NCBI GenBank assembly: GCA_050173895.1
Contig: JBFXKJ010000261.1
Coordinates: 1 to 5,512, forward strand
From: JBCFBK01 sp050173895
Lineage (GTDB): Bacteria > Bacteroidota > Bacteroidia > Bacteroidales > Prolixibacteraceae
Length of the DNA stretch: 5,512 nt
Direction of reading: 5' to 3'
Part shown: positions 1-5,512 of the stretch, piece after piece
Position numbering within the stretch: position 1 is the first letter of the stretch
Layout of the letters: every line of letters starts with the position of its first letter
Made by a program: the position numbers and the translations under genes
The notes under the pieces: generated by a model
What the model saw: only the letters and a program-made list of their open reading frames with translations
Databases searched by the model: none
What the model was told of the DNA's origin: nothing

Positions 1-91
1 ATCCGAATATAATTTGTTTTCTAATGCCGGATGGAAGTCGCATGTGAATATTCATCCGTGTTTGTGTTTTTATCGAACATGCTCGTTTCAT
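1..91 (-). CDS. Possible start of a downstream gene, cut by the left edge
   Basis: An ATG at 91-89 overlaps the phosphoesterase TGA stop (88-90) as ATGA, an arrangement typical of translationally coupled genes. The frame then stays open for 30 codons to the left edge. Two further in-frame ATG codons, at 55-53 and 43-41, are alternative starts; the latter gives MRLPSGIRKQIIFG, a basic stretch turning hydrophobic that could begin a signal peptide or membrane anchor. The open stretch is short and could occur by chance, the composition before 55 is AT-rich and spacer-like, and no family can be recognised. Alternatively this is plain 3' spacer; no convincing minus-strand terminator is seen in 1-87. 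Confidence 0.3.
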   Translation of the reverse strand, partial: MKRACSIKTQTRMNIHMRLPSGIRKQIIFG

Positions 92-1962
92 TGACGGGTA
101 CGGATATAGGTATTAAAATCAAGCATCTGACCCGTTTGGGTGCCCATGTCCAGTTTAAGGGTTTCACGCCGTGTATAATCAAAATACAAGATTTCGAAGG
201 TATGTGTCCCCTTTTGCAGTGCCACATAACATTCTTTTTTAATCTCGTAGTGCATGCCGTCGTTGTCGATGATCTCCCTGCCGTCGATCAGAAGCCGGCT
301 TCCGTCGTACGATTCCAGCAGAAAGCGGTAAACGTCTGTCTGCGGAACTAAAAAGCTTCCCCTGAAGCGAACAGCAAAATGATCTTTCACGCGGGGCTGG
401 ATCGGGTGCAGACTGACCGAATCGAGATCAAATGTTTTTTCAGGTTTTATTTTATCAAAATCAGGTAACCAGGTCCAGTTACCCGGCACATATTCGGCTT
501 TCACCTTTTTCACAGCCTTTCCTGTGGCCGGGAAAAGAGGCAGTTTGACAAACGCTTTTTCCGCACTTCGGCTCTGCAGATCCGGTTCCTGAATAAGCGC
601 AGAGACATTCGCCGACCGGTCGAGTTTAAGCCTGAGAATCTTCTCATCGCTTGTTTTTTGTTCTTCTTCCGACTGCCGGTAAACAATGCTTCCCGATGGG
701 TTCAGATTCTGAATACTGACAGTCGTGGTATCGATGAAGTATTGGTTTCCGGTAATCATTGGAGCATTGATCCGCCGGTATTCTCCCTGCTTTTCAATGA
801 TCCAGGAATCAAAAGCAACTCCGGTGGTGTCGATAGCCCTGGCCGTTAAAACCGGCCCGGCGATCTGCACATTCAGGAAGTGATGGGCGCTTCTTGTCCG
901 TGCGCCGTACCACGTTCTGTTCGCAGCATCCCTGTCGAGCCCGCCTCCACCGCCTCCCAGTGTCACATAGGTCACACCGTTTACCAGATCGACTTTGTCG
1001 CCGGCGACCGGCCAGGTTCGTTCATACAGGTGAATATGGCCGTTAAGAACCAGATCGACTCGATAGGTTTCGTAAAGTTTTTTCAAATACATTTCGTTGG
1101 GATCGCCATGCGTCTGCGTTTGAAACCAGGTATTTCCGTATGCGTTTTCAGAAGAGGTGTACACCGGATGGTGATGAACCATAATTTTCCACATTTCCGG
1201 AGATGATGCCAATATCTTTTCCAGTTTTTTGTATTGTTCCGATCCCGGCAGAATATCTTTGTTAGTATTGGCAAAAACGAATAATACATCTCCTTTCTTT
1301 ACCGTATAAAACGATTCCGGGTCCGGCAGGCAAAGATACCGGTAGAACCAGTCATGATTCATTTCGTGATTCCCGATAGCCGGGTAAAGCGGATAAAACC
1401 GAAAAAGTTCAGATGCGGGTTTAAAGAACTCGTCGGTCCAGTCATCCTTATGCGGCCCGTATTGGACCATGTCGCCCGCATGGACGACAAAGGAAGGCCG
1501 TTCGAGCGCCATGAGACCGGCTATTCTTCCCCATACCTTCGGGTGGCCCTGAGTGTCCCCAACCACTGTGAACGACACCGGCATCTTCCGGTAATCGGGA
1601 ATAGTTAAAGGAGTAACGGGACCATAGAGCGTATCTTTTGCTGCACTTATGCTGACAGCCTGGTAGAAATAATGTCCATCCGGAATTAAGCCGGTTACCT
1701 TCACCTGATGGAACGCGGATGCGGATTTTTCGCCGAATGTTTGATCAAGCCGCGGGCTTAACACATTGAACTCAGCAACACCGAGACGCACCTCCCCTTT
1801 CGCCGGGACTGTGGTCTCCCAAAGCAGGTAAAATGAATCGTCATTTACCTGTTGAAGGTACGGTTCCACAATAAAACTGAGCGCTTCGTTCTTCTCTGTT
1901 TGAGCGGCCAACATCAAAAATTGGAACAACAGCATTCCGGCTGTCAGGATTTTCAGGTTCAT
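88..1962 (-). CDS. Secreted purple-acid-phosphatase-like metallophosphoesterase with chitobiase-like and PA14 modules
   Basis: A 624-residue exported hydrolase predicted to cleave a phosphate ester or phosphoanhydride with two metal ions. A Sec signal peptide (about 1-20, cleavage near LAA/Q) without lipobox points to the periplasm or secretion. Residues 29-122 form a fibronectin-III-like domain as in purple acid phosphatases. The calcineurin-like core (about 128-390) shows GDTQG (Asp136), HAGDMVQYG (Asp164), GNHE (197-200), VHHHP (262-266) and GHIHLYERTWPV (308-319), then the glycine run 336-341 typical of the group. Residues 399-472 look like a degenerate chitobiase/hexosaminidase C-terminal-type beta domain (inferred). 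Residues 485-605 match PA14: WTWLPDFDKIKP, then FRGSFLVP, YRFLLESYDGSRLLIDG and GTHTFEILYFD. The start is fixed by an in-frame TAA two codons upstream; no Shine-Dalgarno site is seen. The Tyr of the purple-acid GDxxY motif is shifted by one residue. A phosphodiesterase or nucleotidase role is also possible. The substrate is unknown. Confidence 0.93.
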   Translation of the reverse strand: MNLKILTAGMLLFQFLMLAAQTEKNEALSFIVEPYLQQVNDDSFYLLWETTVPAKGEVRLGVAEFNVLSPRLDQTFGEKSASAFHQVKVTGLIPDGHYFYQAVSISAAKDTLYGPVTPLTIPDYRKMPVSFTVVGDTQGHPKVWGRIAGLMALERPSFVVHAGDMVQYGPHKDDWTDEFFKPASELFRFYPLYPAIGNHEMNHDWFYRYLCLPDPESFYTVKKGDVLFVFANTNKDILPGSEQYKKLEKILASSPEMWKIMVHHHPVYTSSENAYGNTWFQTQTHGDPNEMYLKKLYETYRVDLVLNGHIHLYERTWPVAGDKVDLVNGVTYVTLGGGGGGLDRDAANRTWYGARTRSAHHFLNVQIAGPVLTARAIDTTGVAFDSWIIEKQGEYRRINAPMITGNQYFIDTTTVSIQNLNPSGSIVYRQSEEEQKTSDEKILRLKLDRSANVSALIQEPDLQSRSAEKAFVKLPLFPATGKAVKKVKAEYVPGNWTWLPDFDKIKPEKTFDLDSVSLHPIQPRVKDHFAVRFRGSFLVPQTDVYRFLLESYDGSRLLIDGREIIDNDGMHYEIKKECYVALQKGTHTFEILYFDYTRRETLKLDMGTQTGQMLDFNTYIRTRQ

Positions 1963-1985
1963 GGCTTAAGTTTCAGAATTTGATT

Positions 1986-2027
1986 AAAAAAAGGCCGACG
2001 TAATCAGGATCATGACTACGCCGGCCT
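1986..2027 (-). terminator. Strong intrinsic terminator between the SusD-like and phosphoesterase genes
   Basis: Read on the minus strand, AGGCCGGCGTAGTCA (2027-2013) pairs with TGATTACGTCGGCCT (2006-1992). This gives a 15-bp stem with two G-U wobbles and a 6-nt loop, followed by an unbroken run of seven T (1992-1986; the first T closes the stem). The wobble at 1998/2021 would be an A-C mismatch in a plus-strand transcript, and there is no T-tract on that side, so it works for minus-strand transcription only. It begins about 35 nt after the SusD-like stop codon and ends 23 nt before the phosphoesterase ATG. It should end, or partly attenuate, the SusC/SusD transcript. Confidence 0.87.
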
Positions 2028-2061
2028 GACTGTTTAAGTTATCTCCCTATCAAAAAAACTG

Positions 2062-3684
2062 CTAATTCCCGTTTTTATTCACATCCCACCACAGCGGTGT
2101 TGATTCAAGATCGGGTCCGCCCAGCAGTTCCACCGCCTTCGCGTATTCTTCAGCCTGACCTGTCCGTTCATTTTCAGGATAAAGTAGCCGGGTAACGATC
2201 ATTCCTTTGGTAACATCGATATTCGGGTTCATTGAATTCTTCTTCGGGTACAGTTTGGGCAGGCGGGTCCTGCGGTATTCGTTCCATGCTTCCCAACTGT
2301 CCGGATAAAGAGCAAGCCACTTTTGGGTAATGATCTGTTCGTACTGATCCTGCTGATTGGAGGCAAATTTTACCGGTATATCGGTCATCGGCGGATCATA
2401 GTACGGATAATTGTCAGGTGCAACTGGTGTTGCAGTACTGTTAATATAAGCCGTGATGCTTGCAGCAGGAAAAGATGCACCTTTCCATTGCCTGATCGAA
2501 ACTTCAATTCCTTTCTCATAGAACGACTGAGCCGATCCGCCCATGCTCCATCCTCTCCAGGCACCTTCGGCTTTCAGAAAGTAGGTCTCTGCAGCATTGG
2601 CCACGTTAATGGGAACCGCAGTCGATACAATGTCGGGGCCTACCCACCTCGGGCCAAAGTTGGAGTATAATTTGAAAGCAACAATATCAGTCGAGGTAAA
2701 ACCTGGCGTCAGGCCGTGATAACCGCCGATGTTGGCCATGATTTCCGGATGCTCGCTGGTTGTCTCCTGTTTGACTACAGAGAAGTATTCCTGCATCCGC
2801 GGGTCAGCATATCCTTTTAAAACGCTTTCCATACACGTGCTCATGGAATTCTGGTGCCAGCCGCCAATACGGCACATTCCGTTCTGCAAGCCGTTGAAAG
2901 AGGGAACATTCACAATAAAGGCATCATCGTCGTTGCTGTCCATCATGGCACCTTTCACTGCGGCTTCAGCCTCTGTTTTAGCCTTGGTCGGATCGATATT
3001 GGAAATCCGGCAGGCCATGCGAAGTCGCAGCGTATTGCCAAACTTGATCCATTTAATCACTTTGCCGCCATACATGATGTCCCCTTCTCCAAACATGTTC
3101 AGGTTTGCATTTTTCCCGACTTCTGCCGTCAGATAATCCACCGCAGCAGTGACATCCCGGAAAATATTATAATACACATCCTTCACACTTTCATAAGGCA
3201 CCACATTGCTTCCGTTTCCGGCTGCCGTGTAAGGAAGCGGCCCCCAGGAATCCACCAGACGCTGCATAATGTAGCCTTTCCAGATCATGGCAACATGGTA
3301 AGCCACCGGATTCTTCTCGATCGAGTTGGTTTGAATGGCAACGATTGCAGGTATGGCCTTACTGAAAAAATTACCAAAAACGGATTGCTGATGGCCCAGT
3401 TGAAAAACATTCTGCTCGCGGTCCACACCGCCAATCACACAATAACCTGAGAAATGATCGGTCACGTTACTTTTCCAGCGGCTGTACTGATTGCTTGTCA
3501 GCTCACAATTTCCCTCGATCAGCGCCCTTGTAAACAAGCCGGCCAGCTCTTTATCGGAAATGTCCATCAACTGGGTCTTGTTTGTGTTGTAATCCTCAAA
3601 TTCATCGGTGCAGGCCCCAACTGTCATTAATAATAGGCTCAAGATAACCGCTATATTTTTGTTTGATAGAAATAAATGTTTCAT
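2062..3684 (-). CDS. SusD/RagB-type nutrient-binding outer-membrane lipoprotein
   Basis: A complete 540-residue surface lipoprotein that should form the lid over the SusC-like barrel and bind the nutrient. The N-terminus is a lipoprotein signal: basic start, hydrophobic residues 11-22, and lipobox VGAC with Cys25 as the lipidated residue. The following TDEFED is acidic, like the Bacteroidota lipoprotein export signal that sends lipoproteins to the cell surface. Family marks are DYNTN (31-35), the helical stretch around 131-153 ending in DSWGPLPYTAA, KWIKFGNTLRLRMACRISN (211-229), the TPR-like helix AETYFLKAEGAWRGW (365-379), QKWLALYPDSWEAWNEYRRT (454-473) and the C-terminal GGPDLESTPLWWD (522-534). 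These resemble the SusD-like families Pfam PF12741/PF12771 more than classical starch SusD. The length is normal for the family. The start is 18 nt after the transporter stop, so the two are almost certainly co-transcribed. An intrinsic terminator begins about 35 nt after its TAG stop. Confidence 0.95.
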   Translation of the reverse strand: MKHLFLSNKNIAVILSLLLMTVGACTDEFEDYNTNKTQLMDISDKELAGLFTRALIEGNCELTSNQYSRWKSNVTDHFSGYCVIGGVDREQNVFQLGHQQSVFGNFFSKAIPAIVAIQTNSIEKNPVAYHVAMIWKGYIMQRLVDSWGPLPYTAAGNGSNVVPYESVKDVYYNIFRDVTAAVDYLTAEVGKNANLNMFGEGDIMYGGKVIKWIKFGNTLRLRMACRISNIDPTKAKTEAEAAVKGAMMDSNDDDAFIVNVPSFNGLQNGMCRIGGWHQNSMSTCMESVLKGYADPRMQEYFSVVKQETTSEHPEIMANIGGYHGLTPGFTSTDIVAFKLYSNFGPRWVGPDIVSTAVPINVANAAETYFLKAEGAWRGWSMGGSAQSFYEKGIEVSIRQWKGASFPAASITAYINSTATPVAPDNYPYYDPPMTDIPVKFASNQQDQYEQIITQKWLALYPDSWEAWNEYRRTRLPKLYPKKNSMNPNIDVTKGMIVTRLLYPENERTGQAEEYAKAVELLGGPDLESTPLWWDVNKNGN

Positions 3685-3702
3685 TATTGAAATATTTAGT
3701 GA

Positions 3703-5512
3703 TTACAAGGACAATTTCAAATTAAAGCCAAAGGTGCGGGCTCCGGGAAGAAAGGAATTTTCAGCTCCCTGGCCATTCACGCCCGTGTCGTAGGTCACAT
3801 CCGGATCAAACCAGTCGCAGCCGTTAAAGAAGTAGAACAGGTTACGCCCGACAACTGACACCTTCATTGATTTGACAACAGCACTCCTGACGGGGATCGT
3901 ATAACCAAGCGAAAGCTCGCGGAGTCTTGAATTGGTTGCATCGTGACTGAACAATTCGACCGGTCCGTTATTGGAACTGCGGCCTCCGACCATCGTGCCG
4001 TATGCTTCAGCCGTAATCTCGATGTCATTCACCGAGCCGTCTTCCCTGACGCCGTCAAACACAAAGCCTTCCCGTCCGTACAAGGTCTCCGGGCTACCCC
4101 CGGTTGCCATCAGCATCGATTCGGTAGCCGACTGACGAACACCGCCGTAATTGAGGTCGATCAGGAAATTCAGTGACCAGTTTTTGTATTTGAACGTATT
4201 GGTCAATCCACTTTGCCAGTCATAATTAAAATTGCCCAAATAGGTGTCCGCTTCAGCCGTGATCATCGGGAGACCGGTTGCCGCAACCATTATCCGTCCC
4301 TGCTCATCCCGCCTGAATCCCCGGGAGTAAATTTCTCCGTATGGATGTCCTACCTCAACCCAGGCCTCTCCTAAAGCAAGGTTGGCACCGCTCAGTTCGT
4401 AACGCTCAATATTTCCCCAAAGCTCCTTTAATTTATTTTTGTTTTTAGCAAAGGTAAAATAGAGGTCCCAGGAAAAATCTTTTTTCTCAACAGGAGTGGC
4501 CGAGATCATCAGTTCAATCCCCGTATTCTGAATATCGCCGCAATTAATCTGCGTACTGGTGTATCCCGATGTCGGCGGAGCAGCCACGTTGATCAACTGG
4601 TTGACCGTATTCGATTTATACCAGGTAAAATCGATCCCCAGGCGGTTGTCCAAAAACTTAAGTTCCGCGCCGGCTTCCCATGATTTGGATTTTTCAGGGA
4701 TCAGTTTTTCTGCCACTTTACTTCCGCTGGTTGTGATCTGGCCGATAGGACCATCGGTATTTCTCCCATATGTCTGGAAAATGGATGCAAAACCTGCACC
4801 GGCACCTACCTGTGCATAAGAACCACGAACCTTCGCAAATGTGATCACCTCGGGCAGCTCGAACATATCGGAAATAACCCCGGTCAGACCTACTGAAGGA
4901 TAAAAATAATCATAGGGAGGAGGCAGGGTGGAGTTCCAGTCGTTACGGGCTGTAAAATCGACGTAAAGCATCGATTTATACGATACCTGAGCCGTTCCGA
5001 ACAGACTCTGGATCTGCGTCCGGGAGTCTCCGTCTGATGTTGTGTTCGATTTCCCGTAGTTCAAGGCAAATTTGTTTTCGACCGTGAGCCCATGTGTATC
5101 TGCAACCTGAGATCTCCCCTGACTATCCTTGATTTCCGCTCCTGCCATCGCACTGAAGCCAAGACCATTGGACAGTTCTTTGTGAAAATTCAGCATAAAG
5201 TCGGCAGTCATATTCCGTGCCTTGCTAAATGCCGTATAATAGTTTCCGTAACCATCATTAATATAACTGGCGTCCCAGTATATTTTTTCTTCGGCATCGT
5301 CATGGATGGCATCAAGCGAGGCCCGGCCCTGAACCCACAGCCAGTCGGCAATGTCATATTTCAGCGAAGCAAAGGTCGTGATCCGGTCGCGGCTGGTTGG
5401 TGCAACGCGCCGGTACATAGCCCAGTATGGATTCAGTACCGATTCTGAACCGCCCGGAACCCACATGTTCTGCTTTAATGAACCTTCGTCGTTATAATAT
5501 TCGAAGTTTTTT
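3703..5512 (-). CDS. SusC/RagA-type TonB-dependent outer-membrane transporter, 5'-truncated by the window edge
   Basis: This is the C-terminal part (602 codons plus TAA) of a TonB-linked outer-membrane barrel that imports a ligand captured by the SusD-like partner encoded next to it. The frame stays open through the right edge, and the Met codon at 5464-5466 is internal: fifteen further in-frame codons lie upstream. Such proteins are usually about 1000 residues, so the signal peptide, carboxypeptidase-like domain, TonB box and plug lie outside the window. Numbering from the first whole codon, family hallmarks are SLFGTAQVSYKSMLYVDFTARNDW (about 169-192, shown here as family-typical), FYPSVGL (203-209), KVRGSYAQVG (227-236), PEKSKSWEAGAELKF (272-286), NTGIEL (329-334), the YLGN segment with LTNTFKY (424-442), ATGGSPETLYGR (469-480), LRELSLGYTIP (530-540) and VVGRNLFYF (553-561). 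It ends in FGFNLKLSL, a terminal beta-strand. Alternating polar and apolar strands run throughout. No frameshift is seen. The substrate cannot be told from sequence. Confidence 0.95.
   Translation of the reverse strand, partial: KNFEYYNDEGSLKQNMWVPGGSESVLNPYWAMYRRVAPTSRDRITTFASLKYDIADWLWVQGRASLDAIHDDAEEKIYWDASYINDGYGNYYTAFSKARNMTADFMLNFHKELSNGLGFSAMAGAEIKDSQGRSQVADTHGLTVENKFALNYGKSNTTSDGDSRTQIQSLFGTAQVSYKSMLYVDFTARNDWNSTLPPPYDYFYPSVGLTGVISDMFELPEVITFAKVRGSYAQVGAGAGFASIFQTYGRNTDGPIGQITTSGSKVAEKLIPEKSKSWEAGAELKFLDNRLGIDFTWYKSNTVNQLINVAAPPTSGYTSTQINCGDIQNTGIELMISATPVEKKDFSWDLYFTFAKNKNKLKELWGNIERYELSGANLALGEAWVEVGHPYGEIYSRGFRRDEQGRIMVAATGLPMITAEADTYLGNFNYDWQSGLTNTFKYKNWSLNFLIDLNYGGVRQSATESMLMATGGSPETLYGREGFVFDGVREDGSVNDIEITAEAYGTMVGGRSSNNGPVELFSHDATNSRLRELSLGYTIPVRSAVVKSMKVSVVGRNLFYFFNGCDWFDPDVTYDTGVNGQGAENSFLPGARTFGFNLKLSL

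Noticed and set aside
28..58. An inverted repeat CGGATG/CATCCG around the palindrome TGAATATTCA as a terminator after the phosphoesterase.
   Set aside because: The stem is only 6 bp with a 19-nt loop and lacks a T-tract on the minus strand; the T-rich stretch is on the wrong side for these genes.
21..227. A 68-codon minus-strand frame overlapping the end of the phosphoesterase gene.
   Set aside because: Most of it is out of frame within the PA14-encoding region, and it has no family features.
1966..2040. A 7-bp direct repeat (AACTTAA on the minus strand) flanking the terminator as a possible insertion footprint or operator.
   Set aside because: It is too short and AT-rich to separate from chance, and the hairpin between the copies is explained as a terminator.
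2031..2057. A TTTG at 2054-2051 (minus strand), in a T-run after the SusD-like stop, as a -33 promoter element for the phosphoesterase.
   Set aside because: No TAnnTTTG-like element occurs at the proper spacing, and any transcript from there would meet the terminator hairpin.
2854..3450. A 198-codon open frame on the plus strand opposite the SusD-like gene.
   Set aside because: It lies wholly antisense to a well-supported lipoprotein gene, and its translation is rich in His, Ile and Arg without recognisable motifs, as expected of a shadow frame.
5464..5466. ATG as the start of the transporter gene.
   Set aside because: The frame continues upstream to the window edge and the protein begins mid-barrel without signal peptide or plug, so this Met is internal.

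Overview
The window reads as part of a Bacteroidota (Bacteroidetes) chromosome. The evidence is an adjacent SusC-like TonB-dependent transporter and SusD-like surface lipoprotein in the canonical order, an acidic stretch right after the lipoprotein cysteine, AT-rich leaders without clear Shine-Dalgarno sites, and GC content of roughly 45-50% judged by eye. The order or family cannot be fixed from this sequence.

Everything supported is on the minus strand and is read from right to left. From the right edge to 3703 lies the C-terminal ~600 residues of a SusC/RagA-type outer-membrane transporter; its N-terminus is outside the window. After an 18-nt gap comes a complete SusD/RagB-type lipoprotein (3684-2062). 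A strong intrinsic terminator (1986-2027) follows in a 99-nt spacer. Only 23 nt beyond its U-tract starts a secreted metallophosphoesterase (1962-88) of the purple-acid-phosphatase-like group, which carries a C-terminal PA14 module. A reading frame that overlaps the phosphoesterase stop codon by ATGA stays open to the left edge and may be the start of another gene.

The likely joint role is capture and import of a nutrient. The SusD lipoprotein binds the ligand at the cell surface, the SusC barrel imports it with TonB energy, and the phosphoesterase hydrolyses a phosphoester or phosphoanhydride in the periplasm or outside the cell. The substrate is unknown; no glycoside hydrolase, sulfatase, peptidase or regulator is visible here. 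The arrangement fits known families. I see no clear evidence of a wholly new system. The points worth a second look are the terminator tight against the enzyme gene, the non-canonical metal-site motifs, and the attachment of carbohydrate-enzyme-type accessory modules to a phosphoesterase.
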